Origin: Hybos culiciformis
Taxonomy: Eukaryota; Arthropoda; Insecta; Diptera; Hybotidae
Assembly: GCA_964007475.1 (NCBI GenBank)
Contig: CAXFZM010000320.1
Span: 62,001 to 126,000 of the forward strand
DNA length: 64,000 bases
Reading direction: 5' to 3'
Shown: one piece after another, positions 48,374-59,250 of the stretch
How the letters are laid out: every line of letters starts with the position of its first letter
Position numbering within the stretch: the first letter of the stretch is position 1
Made by a program: the position numbers and the translations under genes
The notes under the pieces: generated by a model
Database searches by the model: none
The model's input: the letters and a program-made list of their open reading frames with translations, nothing else
What the model was told of the DNA's origin: nothing

Positions 48374-51300
48374 TTATGTATTGTACAATTTTAAACGATT
48401 TTTATGAATAATTTTTTCCTTATTTCCTATTTTAATTTTTGTATTGACCTCGTTTGAGTCCAAGACTTCATATGGGCCTTTATAAGGGCTTTCTAATTTC
48501 TTCTTATTACCTACTTTTAAGAAAACTAAATCTCCTATTTTAATATTTATTGGATTTGAAAATTTATCATAGTAATTTTTCCTTTGTAATTTTGCTACAT
48601 CTAAATACTTTTTTTGTTGTTCTCTTGTATATTGTAATCTATATTTTAGTTCTTGTACATAATCGTCCAAATTGTAAAATTTACTGTTTTGAGGTATTAT
48701 GTCTGTCGGTAGATTTGCTATTTTTCCAAAGACCAGTTCGAAAGGTGTGTAATTAGTGTCTGTATGTGGTGTTGTATTATAGCAGAATGTAAAATAAGGT
48801 ATCCACGTGGACCATTCATCGTTTTGAATAAATGATAGTAGATATTCATTTAGTATTCGATGGTTTCGTTCTATAGAACCTAGTGTTTGATGATGGTAAG
48901 GAGTGGATTTGACGTGTGTAATTTTCAGTAGATCACATATTTTAGTGAAAGTGTCATTGATGAATTCAGTTCCTAAATCAGTTTTTAACGTTTTAAAATT
49001 CCCATATTTTAAAATAAAATCATCAACTAGAGCTTTTGCGACTACTTTCGCTTCTTTTGTTTCTAAAGGTATAGCTACAATATATTTAGATAGTTCGCAT
49101 TGAATTGTAAGAATGTATCTAAAGTTATTATTATAAGGTAAAGGTCCTACAATGTCCATGGAGATTATTTCAAAAATGCCTGACGGGCTTTTAGTAATTA
49201 ATAGTTTTTCTCTCGTATTCCTAATTTGTTTATTTTTAGCACATATCGCACAATTATTTATATATTTTTTTACCATTTGGTTAATGTTTTTCCATATGTA
49301 TCTCTGTTTTATTTTGCTAATGGTTCGTTTAATACCGTTATGTCCTCCAATAGGAGTATCGTGGAAATCTTTAATAATATTAATTTTCTGTAATTCACAT
49401 TCTATATTCATAGGGGGTTCATATATTATAATTTTCATTTTATACTGCAGTTTATTATTCATTATTATATTATTATACATTTTTTTCATTCTGTCGACAG
49501 GTATTATACCAAATATTTTATCATTTTTAGCTAGCGATAATACATTTATTTTTATAATCTCGAGATTTAATTTATCAAATGTTGATTTAATGTTATTTTC
49601 ATTAATATTTCCACGTATTATTACGTCAAGAACAGCCCCTTTTTTATTTTTTATATATATTATTTCATTACTAACGCGTTTATTATTATTTATCTGAAAT
49701 CTTAATTTTGGTACCTTTCTTATATCAGATATTGATGAACATTCCCACATGTAAAGTTGATCAGTCTCTACGTTATTGGGTTTGTTTGGAATAATTTTGT
49801 TTTGTTTGTTACTGTTTTCTTCTTCTTTCTTTTTTGTTGATCTTGTTGTTATGTTTATTTTATTAAGATCAGTTATTGGAACCATTGCTTTTAATGTATC
49901 TGAATTTATTTTTATACGTGATAGCGCATCTGCGTTTGTATTTATTTTTCCTTGTTTGTAAATAATGTCAAAGTCATAGTCAGATAAATCAAGACGCATT
50001 CTTGTCATTTTTGAGGAAGGATTTTTGTGTGTAAACAAACTAATTAAAGGTCTATGGTCTGTAACACATGTAAATCTTCGGCCAAATATGTAAGGTCTAA
50101 AATGTGTGATAGCCCAATGTATCCCTAGAAGTTCTTTTTCTATAATAGGCTTATTTATCTCATGTTTATTCAGCGACCGACTAGCATAAGCTATAGGTAA
50201 GTCTTCGCCGATTTCGCCTTGGGATAATATTGCGCCTAATGCAAAATTTGATGCATCGGTTGTTATTAAAAAGTTTTTGTTAAAATCAGGGTATTTAAGT
50301 AAAGTAGGGTTTATTAGTTTTTCTTTTAATATTTCAAATGACTTATTACATTCATGTGACCAGTTAAATGGTGTGTTTTTCTTTGAAAGGTTATTCAAGG
50401 GTTTAGCAATTTCTGCGAAATTTTTTATGAATCTACGATAGTAATTGCAAAATGCGATAAATCGTCTACTTTCATCAGAATTTGTTGGAGTTGGGTATTT
50501 CAAAATGACGTCATACTTAGATGGGTCAGGTTTTATTCCGTCTTTTGTTATTAAATGGCCTAAATAAGTAACTTCAGTTTGAAGAAATTTACATTTCTCT
50601 GGGTTTAATTTCAGATTTGCATTTCTTATTTTATTTAAAACTTTTACTAAATTTGAATTATGGTGATTAAAACTACAGCCAAAAATAATAATGTCATCGA
50701 CATATATGAAAGCTTCATTATCTAGTCCTGATAAAGCAATATTGAGCATTCTTTGAAAACTGTTTGAAGATATTTTTAAACCAAAAGGTAATCGAGTAAA
50801 ATGATAATGTCCTTTGTTGGTTGAAAATGCAGTGAGCGGTTTTGATTGATTATCTAATTCAATTTGGTGAAATGAATTGCTTAAATCTAAAGTTGTAAAA
50901 TATTTAGCCCTACCAAGGTTATCTAATATGTCATCTAATCTGGGTAATGGAAATTTATCGTCTATTATTTTTTTGTTTAGTTGTCTATAGTCTACGACTA
51001 ACCTCCATTTTTTTTTATCATCACTAGATTTTTTAGGCACAATAAGTAGAGGTGAGTTGTAAGGACTTTTAGATGGTTCAACTAATTTATTTTTGATAAG
51101 TTTATCAACTTGGTTTTGAATTTCAGTGATTTGAGTTTGAGGAAGTCTATAATTTTTTACATATGTTGGTGTCTTATCGTTAAGCGAGATATTTTGTTTA
51201 TAGAAATTATTACATGTTAAAACATCTGTTTCTAAGTGGAAAACATCTGAAAATTCTGAAAGTATTTGTGTAATTGTTTCATGTGCTTTTGGGTCCAAGT

Positions 51301-52108
51301 TATTTACATTAAGATAGTCAAGGACCTTTTTTGTACGTTTATTTTCATTATGATTTTTAATATTAGAAATTTCATAATTTTTTAAAGATTTTATATCAGG
51401 TTGAAAATTGGAAATGGTTACATCGCGATCTAACGTGTTTAATATTTTAATGTGAGCAACTCCTTTTGCGGGAATAATAGTATTTGCTATGAATACACCA
51501 TTTGAAATCTCTTTACTCAAAATCAAACTGTCTTCTGTTATATTAATTTTTATAGGCTTTATGACTTCTGTTCTGCTAGGAATTTTAATATGATATAGAT
51601 TTGGTAATTTTGTTTTCATCGGTAAAACTATCTCATTATTACAAATTTGAAGTGAAATAGTATAAGTTTCAAAATCTATTTTACTCTTAAAATTAATTAT
51701 AAAATCTCTACCTATAATACCGTCTGTTAAAATCGGGAAATCCGAAGGTACTACATGAAAGTTTTGGTTTGTAATAAAATTATCTAAATAAATTTTGGTC
51801 GATATGGTACCCAGTGTTGATATTGAATTTTTATGTACTCCTGTTATTTCACAACAATCATTTGAGTCAATTAAGTCATCATCATATATTTTATTTTCTT
51901 TAATTATAGAAATGTCTGCGCCAGTGTCTATTAAATATGTTAGTGTTTTGTTGTTAAAGTTTGTTTTTAATTCAATGTAGTTGGTAATATTGTTATTAAT
52001 TTTAAAAATTTTTAATGTATTTGTATTTGATTCATTTCCCCGGCCAGTTGTTGGTCGTTGTCCGGGTTCATTTCGTTTCCCGAATTTGTCGTGACATGAT
52101 GTACTCTG
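48374..52108 (-). CDS. pol: gypsy-2 Pol polyprotein
   Basis: Open frame of about 1,244 codons, overlapping gag by about 95 nt and reached by -1 frameshift at 52075-52081. Protease has LIDTGADIS and GIIGRDF (about 51900-51710). Reverse transcriptase has FIYVDDIIIFG (about 50695). RNase H has TTDASNFALG (about 50255), and ADALSRI marks its end. Integrase has an HHCC finger (from FHDTPIGGHNG to CAICAKNK) and D, D, E in ISMDIVGPL, LKTDLGTEF and GSIERNHR. Internal ATG at 51619 is not the true start. It makes and integrates the cDNA copy. Confidence 0.95.
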   Translation of the reverse strand, partial: QSTSCHDKFGKRNEPGQRPTTGRGNESNTNTLKIFKINNNITNYIELKTNFNNKTLTYLIDTGADISIIKENKIYDDDLIDSNDCCEITGVHKNSISTLGTISTKIYLDNFITNQNFHVVPSDFPILTDGIIGRDFIINFKSKIDFETYTISLQICNNEIVLPMKTKLPNLYHIKIPSRTEVIKPIKINITEDSLILSKEISNGVFIANTIIPAKGVAHIKILNTLDRDVTISNFQPDIKSLKNYEISNIKNHNENKRTKKVLDYLNVNNLDPKAHETITQILSEFSDVFHLETDVLTCNNFYKQNISLNDKTPTYVKNYRLPQTQITEIQNQVDKLIKNKLVEPSKSPYNSPLLIVPKKSSDDKKKWRLVVDYRQLNKKIIDDKFPLPRLDDILDNLGRAKYFTTLDLSNSFHQIELDNQSKPLTAFSTNKGHYHFTRLPFGLKISSNSFQRMLNIALSGLDNEAFIYVDDIIIFGCSFNHHNSNLVKVLNKIRNANLKLNPEKCKFLQTEVTYLGHLITKDGIKPDPSKYDVILKYPTPTNSDESRRFIAFCNYYRRFIKNFAEIAKPLNNLSKKNTPFNWSHECNKSFEILKEKLINPTLLKYPDFNKNFLITTDASNFALGAILSQGEIGEDLPIAYASRSLNKHEINKPIIEKELLGIHWAITHFRPYIFGRRFTCVTDHRPLISLFTHKNPSSKMTRMRLDLSDYDFDIIYKQGKINTNADALSRIKINSDTLKAMVPITDLNKINITTRSTKKKEEENSNKQNKIIPNKPNNVETDQLYMWECSSISDIRKVPKLRFQINNNKRVSNEIIYIKNKKGAVLDVIIRGNINENNIKSTFDKLNLEIIKINVLSLAKNDKIFGIIPVDRMKKMYNNIIMNNKLQYKMKIIIYEPPMNIECELQKINIIKDFHDTPIGGHNGIKRTISKIKQRYIWKNINQMVKKYINNCAICAKNKQIRNTREKLLITKSPSGIFEIISMDIVGPLPYNNNFRYILTIQCELSKYIVAIPLETKEAKVVAKALVDDFILKYGNFKTLKTDLGTEFINDTFTKICDLLKITHVKSTPYHHQTLGSIERNHRILNEYLLSFIQNDEWSTWIPYFTFCYNTTPHTDTNYTPFELVFGKIANLPTDIIPQNSKFYNLDDYVQELKYRLQYTREQQKKYLDVAKLQRKNYYDKFSNPINIKIGDLVFLKVGNKKKLESPYKGPYEVLDSNEVNTKIKIGNKEKIIHKNRLKLYNT

Positions 52109-53436
52109 TTATTATTGTTTTGGAAAGTATTGTTGTTGCGATATCGAATATTGTTATTATTATAGTGCTTGTTATTGTTGTTAAATCCGTTATTATTATT
52201 GTTGTTATTATTATTTCTGTTGTTATTTTGATTATTGTAATTATTATTTCTGTTATAATTATTTTGATTATTGTAATTATTATAAGAAGCTCTACTATTA
52301 TAATTGTTTCTCCCTCTGTTGTTATTGTGTTGGTAGTTTTTTCCTCTGTTATTATTATAATTGAAGTTTTGATTATAGTTGTTATTGTTGGTATAATTGT
52401 TGTTTTGGTTATTTCGTCCTCTACCTCCTCTATTGTAATTATTATTCACATTGAATACGTTACTTGTTTTTTTTGTTTTATTTGACAAGTCTAATTCTAT
52501 GGCAAGTTTTGTAGCTTCAGCAAAAGTTTCTGGCTGAGCAGCATAGATGACGGAAAAAAATGGTTCACTAAGGCCTGCTTTAAAAATACCTAAAGCATGT
52601 TGGTCATTTAATTTTACTATAGTGTCTCTATTTTCTCTACCTCTTTCAGTAATCTGAGCAAAGTTTAACTCTGCAATTAATCTTTCTATCCTATCGATGT
52701 ATTTTTGTAATGGTCTGTTTGCTTGAACTGAACAAACTAAATCGGATTGAATAGATAATTGACTACGCTTAGTCAAAAAAATTGCTTCGAATATTTTTTC
52801 AAGGTTGGTAAAATTTTTGGGTTCTTCTACTGATATTAGTTTGTTTTTACATTTTTCGTTAATTCTTGTGGTATAGATAAAATTGATGAATTTTTCTTTA
52901 TCATTGGCTTTAAGGAGCTCGTATATATATTTTACTAAATTTAAGAAATTGGGTAGTAATATTGGGTCACCCTCGTATAATGGGACAATTTTTAGTGTCG
53001 TGGCTATGTCAAAATCCATCTTTGTATTTTCTTTAGTGTAATTAGTTCTTGAATTAGTTTCCTGATTTTTGTTAGTTTCTGTATTAGTTTCTGAGTATGT
53101 TTCAGAATCAGTTTCATCAGTTTCTGAATTATCGTTTTCCTGAATGTCTTTGGTATTTTTGTCTAAGGGGTTTTTTAATTTCGAGTCAAGAATTTCTTTC
53201 AACAGAATATAATATTCTAGGAATTGAGTGTTGAAGGCTGTTTTTAAATCTGTTTCAAGTGTACTATTTTTTAATTGGGTTTGAAAGTCGTTTTTTAATG
53301 TCTGTGTTGTCTTTATTTTTTTTTCAATATAATTTGTAGTATAATTTCTGTTAGGAGTCTTTTGAAATAACTTTATTATTTTGTTTATTTCTTCTAATAT
53401 TTTTTTTAAATTCTCAATTTCTTGAAGTCTTGTCAT
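52012..53436 (-). CDS. gag: gypsy-2 Gag
   Basis: 474 residues from MTRLQEIENLKKI. N-terminal helices, a Glu/Thr-rich hydrophilic stretch (NSETDETDSETYSET), a capsid-like middle with TLKIVPLYEGDP, and an Asn/Tyr/Arg/Gly-rich C-terminus without a CCHC knuckle, as in gypsy-1. It ends MNQIQIH at 52012. Confidence 0.93.
   Translation of the reverse strand: MTRLQEIENLKKILEEINKIIKLFQKTPNRNYTTNYIEKKIKTTQTLKNDFQTQLKNSTLETDLKTAFNTQFLEYYILLKEILDSKLKNPLDKNTKDIQENDNSETDETDSETYSETNTETNKNQETNSRTNYTKENTKMDFDIATTLKIVPLYEGDPILLPNFLNLVKYIYELLKANDKEKFINFIYTTRINEKCKNKLISVEEPKNFTNLEKIFEAIFLTKRSQLSIQSDLVCSVQANRPLQKYIDRIERLIAELNFAQITERGRENRDTIVKLNDQHALGIFKAGLSEPFFSVIYAAQPETFAEATKLAIELDLSNKTKKTSNVFNVNNNYNRGGRGRNNQNNNYTNNNNYNQNFNYNNNRGKNYQHNNNRGRNNYNSRASYNNYNNQNNYNRNNNYNNQNNNRNNNNNNNNNGFNNNNKHYNNNNIRYRNNNTFQNNNNRVHHVTTNSGNEMNPDNDQQLAGEMNQIQIH
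52039..52081 (-). promoter_or_regulatory. gypsy-2 gag-pol -1 frameshift signal
   Basis: Slippery heptamer G GGA AAC in the gag frame (52075-52081), an 8-nt spacer, then hairpin CCCGG/CCGGG (52062-52066 with 52039-52043). Shifting -1 here enters the pol frame, whose last upstream stop is at 52109-52111. Confidence 0.75.
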
Positions 53437-53548
53437 TACAATATTTCATTATGTGAATTTTTTTTTTTTTGTGTAATATGAATTTTTAGTGCATTTAATT
53501 TTAAATATTTTCAAATTGAAAAATTATACTTTTTTTTTTTTTGTTTTA

Positions 53549-53779
53549 TTAGGCAATAGTTATTCTATTCATTTCTTTTTTTACTTTTTTTTGTATAAAT
53601 TTTTCAATATAATGTAAGCAAAATTTTATGATTAAAACTACTAAAATAACAATTAGGATGATTTCGATATGGGACAATTGACGTGTTTCTTTTTCCAATT
53701 TTGGGTTGCTACTGGAAGCAGTATTAGGACCACTATTGTTGAAAACTACTTCGCTTTGCTTCGATTGCTCCGATCCCAT
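53549..53779 (-). CDS. gypsy-2 leader ORF: myristoylation motif plus membrane segment
   Basis: 76 residues starting MGSEQSKQ, which fits the N-myristoylation consensus (Gly2, Ser6), then a Ser/Asn-rich stretch, one hydrophobic helix (IEIILIVILVVLIIKF) and a basic tail (KKVKKEMNR). Predicted small membrane protein. It lies between the 105-codon ORF, which it overlaps by 47 nt, and gag. Not a usual Ty3/gypsy gene; function unknown. Confidence 0.55.
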   Translation of the reverse strand: MGSEQSKQSEVVFNNSGPNTASSSNPKLEKETRQLSHIEIILIVILVVLIIKFCLHYIEKFIQKKVKKEMNRITIA

Positions 53780-54050
53780 GACTCAATGTTGAAGATAATT
53801 TTTTGTTAATTCTTTTTAGGTCTTGAATCTGTTTCCGTTGTTTCTTTAACAATTCAATCTTCTTGATGAATTCCTTTTTTTGATTCTTGTCGATGGTTAG
53901 GGACGCTATTCTGTGTAATTCACCGATCTGTCTGTTGATGGTGACTATGGTGCCTCCTCGTTTGAAATAATTTCCTTTTTGCTTCTCAATTGGAATTGGA
54001 ATTGGATCTGATCGTTGCTTGTTTATTTGACGCAATCTATAGTCTTCCAA
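53733..54050 (-). CDS. gypsy-2 leader ORF: basic helical protein
   Basis: 105 residues, highly basic and predicted helical (KKIELLKKQRKQIQDLKRINKK, shown in part as IELLKKQRKQIQ), possibly a coiled coil. First ORF after the primer site. Overlaps the membrane ORF in another frame. No homologue recognised. Confidence 0.5.
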   Translation of the reverse strand: MEDYRLRQINKQRSDPIPIPIEKQKGNYFKRGGTIVTINRQIGELHRIASLTIDKNQKKEFIKKIELLKKQRKQIQDLKRINKKLSSTLSHGIGAIEAKRSSFQQ

Positions 54051-54137
54051 TGTTATCGGTTTTGGACCAGCTGAAGGGTTCTTTTTAATTTCTTCGTCGA
54101 TAGTGTTCTTTGAGATAATAAAAAAAGGTTTGTGAGT

Positions 54138-54152
54138 TTGGCAGGATCGCCA
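54138..54152 (-). promoter_or_regulatory. gypsy-2 primer binding site
   Basis: TGGCGATCCTGCCAA directly after the 5' LTR. Differs from gypsy-1; the tRNA was not identified. Confidence 0.7.
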
Positions 54153-54577
54153 TGTAATGAGTTTGTTTTTATTTGTATTTTTATTTAAAGGGGATATTTA
54201 CCATAGCTAAGAGCTTACGTATTGGTGTTCCTTGAGCTAATAGCTTAAGTATGGAACTTCTTTTATAATTTTTTTGGAAAAAGCTAAGAGCTGAAATTTT
54301 CCAAGGTTTTTATTTAAAATTAGCTAAGAGCTGAATTTATTGAAATAATACTTTCTCTTTTGTTGATAAAAACACTTATATTTTATTGATTGAAATTACA
54401 AGTCTTATATACTAATTAAAATTATACAAATATTATTTAGTAAGCAAAAATATTAATAACTAAACAAAAATTATGATTTTGATATTTATGCTTAGTTAAC
54501 ATATAATATAAACTTAAAAATTACAAAATAAAGGTGAGTGGATTGAACTTTGTGTTTACGTTGATAAACACACTACA
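54153..54577 (-). repeat. gypsy-2 5' LTR
   Basis: 425 bp; no difference from the 3' LTR seen by eye, indicating a recent insertion. Confidence 0.93.
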
Positions 54578-54944
54578 ACATGTTACAAAATTAAAATTTG
54601 AATAGGAATAAATGTGACTTATCTGACATTTATTATTGAATGATGAAGTTTTTTTTGATCAAGTATGCCATGCCATTTATAAAACAAAATGATTCTTGCA
54701 AGTAATAGAAAGTCAAAAGTTCACTTACCTTCTTTTTAATTTCCTTTGTTTTTTCCATATTTCTAATAAAAATTAAGCACTCAACTTTGAACTTACCAAA
54801 ATAATAATTGAGACAGATTTTAAAGTTTTGCACAACGTTGCCGCTTGGCTTAAAGTGTGTTTCAAGGTTTCCGGGAGTGAAAAAAAAAAAAAACTTTTTT
54901 TAATTTCAGTGGCAATTCCGTCTTACGAGATTTTTGCCCATATA

Positions 54945-55412
54945 CTTTTTCTTGCTGGTTATTGAATTGCTGCTGGTGATTGTTTTAATGAATGACGCTT
55001 ATATCCATGTGTCCGCAGTTTGCTTTCCTACCGGTTCGCACCGGTTCCCACGATCCGTTTATTATAAATCTTATAGTTCGTGCGAACCGGCTATTTGAAA
55101 TTATTAGGAAATTTAATCGCGATTATATTATGTCAAATTTTAAAATATTTGTTTATCGGTTATAAATTATTTCAAATTTAAAGTTATTATATTTAAAATA
55201 CAACTGCATATGTAAAAAGTTGGTTAAATAATCGTAATCCTGATTATACCAGGGTGGAAAAATTTAACCCAAATAATATAGTGAAATTCAAAAAATATTT
55301 GAAATTATTTAATTAATTTTTAATTATTTTATTAATTTTTAATTCTTATTTTTTTTTTTCTAAGTTTCGTTTTATGTAAATATTTTTAAAAAAAAATTTT
55401 TTTTTTTTTAAT
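54945..55412. other. Junction region C/D
   Basis: Matches 10547-11002: the CCGGTTCGCAC hairpin and AT-rich DNA up to the next unit start. No gene. Confidence 0.6.
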
Positions 55413-55530
55413 ATATTATTTTGTTGCGAAATAATTTCACTGCGAACGGGTTTATGAAATTTTAGGAAAGCATCACTCTACTTGTGGAACATTTCTCGCA
55501 CATTCCCGCACGAATACAACCGATTTTTTC
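55413..55530 (-). ncRNA. Candidate Fanzor guide RNA region, unit D
   Basis: Same conserved block after the Fanzor stop (55531-55533), with one change in the GAACCGG motif (GAACGGG). Inference from position. Confidence 0.25.
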
Positions 55531-56208
55531 TTATATATATTTCGTAGCCTGCTTGTAATATATTTGACTGGCATTTATGTCTCTATTCCATACAATTAAA
55601 CATTTTTCGCAATGAGAATATCGGTGTGGACTTTTCGAGACTACATGCCCGTCCAAGCAGCTGCTACATTTCTTCCTCGTGTTGTATTCGTTCACCATCT
55701 TCAGTTGAATTTTCGGATGATCATTCAGCATTTTTGTTAACATTTTCAAAGGGGTCCGTATATACCCCTTCATTGGAGAATTAGACATAGTTTGGGTGCT
55801 TCCCAAGAAAACTGTTATTATTTTTTCTTTTTTGATCAAGCTTTCTTTAATAAATTTATTTAAAGCACCATTTCTACGGATATAAGCGTCAAATCTTATA
55901 CAGGAAATTTTCGGCCGAATGTAGGCTGTGGTTTTTGGTAAAAACCATGATAATGGGAATATCACATACTCCGACGTCCAGTTAGTCCACCAATCCTCTG
56001 TGGTGCTTCTCTGGACATCATTATGTAGATTTTTTTGAATTTGTTTTTTTTATGTGAACTTTCCAAATTATGTTTTCTTGCATGATGCCTGTTATTAGAA
56101 TAATACTCTTTTGTTGAGTATTTAATGTTCTCCAAATTAGATAGAACATTTTTCTGGTTGTACGGGTCATCATTTATTGATCGCAAAGCTGCCACGAATA
56201 TCTTATTA

Positions 56209-59200
56209 CACGCAGAGAAATGCCTTTTCATTCAATATGATTATATCAGTCATAGACTCCTAATCATAACGAAAAAATAGCCCTATGATTAAAAATCTTC
56301 GCGCAAGATGAATAATCTTTGCATATAATTACTACGTTATACATCGTGATTATCTTATGATTTACCTGAAATCATAAGTTATGATGCTTAATCACGCTAG
56401 TCATAAGTTATGATTAATACAAAAACATTTTTTTTTTACTTTTTATTTTATTTTAGGTGATTAAAATTCAGATTATTTACTTTAATTACTAAAATAATAG
56501 TACATAATTGAAATTTTCTGTAATGTCGCTAAAAAAAATAAAAAACCAAATTTTTTTTGCTTTCTTCGGGATTCGAACATGCGTCCTTAACATTACAAAT
56601 AGCCAACACACCACACAGAAAATGTGTATACCAAATTTATATTTTCTATTTTATGTACATTTTAAATTTCAATACCGTAGCTGAGTGGTAGTGTTGGCGG
56701 ATTGCAATGCTAAAGACCCAGGGGTGGAATTATGTAACTTTGTCGTTTTTGTGACAATCGACAATTTCAAACACGATCAATTTGTATGGACAATGAAAAT
56801 TATTGCTTCGCGTATTTAATCATCATCATCTGTTGTATATTATATTTCTTTCTGGCAAAAAAAAGAGTTTATTTCCTCTCTTTAAGAGAAAATATATACA
56901 AAGTAAAGCTTACTTCAAGAAAAGAAGAGTCCAAATTGTAAATGTGTGGGTTATAAAACTTAATAAAAACCTAAAATTTCAACTGATTTATAGAGTGAAC
57001 TTTGATTTATAAAATATTTAAAAAAATTGAGCGCGGAGAAAAAAAAATTATGTACCTACTTTTTTTGAATTTAATAGACAATTGTCGAAAAAAAGTTTGG
57101 CTTCACATAACTGAAATTATAGACAATTGTCTATCAAATAAAAACGACAGCTATTTTTTGGTCGTCAATTTTAAAACAATAAATTAATAAATCAAAATTT
57201 TTTTTTTATAAAATGTCAATTTACTTTTATTCAACAAATGATTTTATTTCGTAACCATTGATAAGGATTACGTTTTTTTTTTTTTGTTTTTTTTTAATTA
57301 TTTCCATTTCGTCGAAGGTTCAAACTGTTGTTGAATAAAGAATAAACATTTATAAGCATCTTAAAAAAATAAAACGTTTTATTTTTGAAGTGAATTAAAA
57401 ACTTCAATAATAAGAAAGTCTAGATATTTGGCCATTAATTTCTAAATTATAAATTAACAAAAACTATAATGTATCATGTTAAAATTTTGATTTACGATTT
57501 TATGAATTGTAGGAGGTGAGAAGGGCTAATATTTAATCCTTGAATGGCAGTTTTCAAGATGCCTTATTGAATGTTATTTATTATAGAATTTTTTTATTTT
57601 TGGGCCATTTGATAGTTTAATATTTTTATCTGATTGACCATTATTGAAAGAAAATACTTGGCTTATTTATAAAAATAATTAAAATAAATTGTTTATTCTT
57701 AAACAATTGTTTTATAGTTATAATTTATTCTCTAATTAAAATTTAATTTTTTAAACACTAAAAATCATTTAAATTAGTTATGGCTCCTAAAACCTAAATT
57801 TTTATAAAAATTTATTATTTCCTAGATAATGATCAGAAATTAAAATTATAAAATTTGAATTAGATACCAATGTAAATATGTACATAATTCAAGGAAAATT
57901 ATTTGCTTTGACTCAGCTAAAAGATGCAAAACTAAAGAAGCACGTTTGATAAGTCATTCTATTGTTATGTTATTTATCTCTTAGATAATATTGTCAAGGA
58001 AGAAATATGAATCGGAACAAACGAAGTATGTTAAATATTAACACAAAATTTGACCCAAGCAGAAGTACTTAGTTCTGAATAAAATAAAATCGGTTAAGAA
58101 AATAATCATTTTTTAATTAAATAAATACATTTTAATGAAGTAAAATAATGGTTTTGTTTTTCCAAAATTAAAGAATTGATTGAAATATTTGTTTAAAATT
58201 TATCTTTAAAATAAGTAGGTACTTTTAATCAATATGAAAGCATAAGTTAAATAGATGAGTTCTAAACATTTTTATGATTTACGAATTATAAATAAAACAC
58301 AATTATGAAAAAGTGTAAAATAAGTATGCGTAATTTTAAAAAAATTTCATAAAACCTTAAATTCACAATTTATGCGAAATTGAAGTGAACACCACACCAC
58401 ATACGAAATAAAAAATTTTCTATATCAATTTTCACGTTGCCATTATAAAGAATACAACTAAAAACCTTTTGTTAGTGTATGTTTTAAAATCATAAATACA
58501 GTACAAAATTTTGAGTTTGTTTACTAAATTAAGAAATTATTGAGAGAGAAAAAATGTGGTTTAATATTTAAAAAAAATTCTCTACACTATATTTTTTGCT
58601 AAAACGATATTTAAAAATTCACGATATTTTTCCATGAAGCAAAAAAGTCGAATTGGTCGTGTTTGTGATCGAAGTCGACAATTAAAAAATTTTTTTTTCG
58701 TTAATTTCTGAATAATATTATGAGAAATGTGATTTCCACCTATTAAAATTACATGAAGCAAAAAGTCGACAATTGTTAAATTTTGTGACAATTGTCGATT
58801 GTCGACCGGTGACAATTGTTATATGATTCCACCCCAGGTTCGAATCCGGAAGAAGACATAAGGAAATAAAATTGTATAATTTAATAAAAATATATAATAA
58901 ATAAAATTTAATAAATTAAAAAAATATTAAAATAAAATATAAAAAAATTAAATAAATAAAAATTAAATAAAAAAAAATTAAATAAAAAAGTTAATAAAAA
59001 AAACTTAAATTTTATTTTCTTATGTAAAAAAGCAGCCATTACTCGCTTTTAAGACATAAGAAATGAAATCGATATTATTGGGTTGCAGGATTTATGATTT
59101 TGCAGTCATAGTGATTGTTTTTACCCTTAGTCATTGTTTATGATTAATATTTACGGTTTATGATTAGTTATTAAGAGCTGAGTTCTCTGACTGCTTTACG

Positions 59201-59250
59201 CATATGTACAATCGTCATAATCATAATATCTGACTGGATTTCTCTCCGTG
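56209..59250. mobile_element. TA-flanked MITE, unit D copy (with nested element)
   Basis: Same insertion as 797-1711, flanked by TA (56207-56208 and 59251-59252), enlarged by a 2.1-kb nested element at 56723-58833 that splits its tRNA-like segment. Confidence 0.8.
56723..58833. mobile_element. 2.1-kb TIR element nested in the MITE
   Basis: Ends GGTGGAATTATGTAAC and GTTATATGATTCCACC. The uninterrupted site is in unit A at 1300-1312. Flanking CCAGG gives a 5-bp duplication, but GGG/CCC at the ends also allows 3 bp (CAG), so the superfamily is open. GACAATTGTC and GTCGACAATT motifs recur in the subterminal regions (about 56750, 57070-57130, 58675, 58765-58815). Frames are short; no transposase. 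Confidence 0.75.

Larger units (their letters stand above)
47891..54577 (-). mobile_element. Ty3/gypsy LTR retrotransposon gypsy-2 (apparently intact)
   Basis: 6.7-kb element with 425-bp LTRs (47891-48315 and 54153-54577) that look identical, flanked by ACAT (47887-47890 and 54578-54581). Order on the minus strand: 5' LTR, primer site, two small leader ORFs, gag, pol by frameshift, polypurine tract, 3' LTR. All catalytic motifs are present. It is inserted inside a GGACATGTTACA motif of the host transposon. Confidence 0.96.
46472..54940. mobile_element. DNA transposon with TATA duplication (contains gypsy-2)
   Basis: TIR TGGGCAAAAATCTCG / CGAGATTTTTGCCCA flanked by TATA (46468-46471 and 54941-54944). 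Empty site GTTATATATACTTTTTC at 10543 and 32620. Net length without gypsy-2 is about 1.8 kb. It contains a truncated transposase-like ORF (47106-47585) and many copies of GGACATGTTACA. A 4-bp duplication could fit Sola-type elements, but the family is not established. Confidence 0.8.
33052..55412. repeat. Tandem unit C of the OTU-Fanzor array
   Basis: Third unit, 22.4 kb; core about 8.1 kb after removing Harbinger copy 2, the hammerhead retroelement, a hAT MITE, and the TATA-flanked transposon with gypsy-2. Type 2 like unit B. Confidence 0.9.

Noticed and set aside
52015..52485. Ile/Val-rich plus-strand ORF that looks like a membrane protein
   Set aside because: Antisense of the Asn-rich gypsy-2 Gag C-terminus; the same happens at 16520-16873 for gypsy-1.
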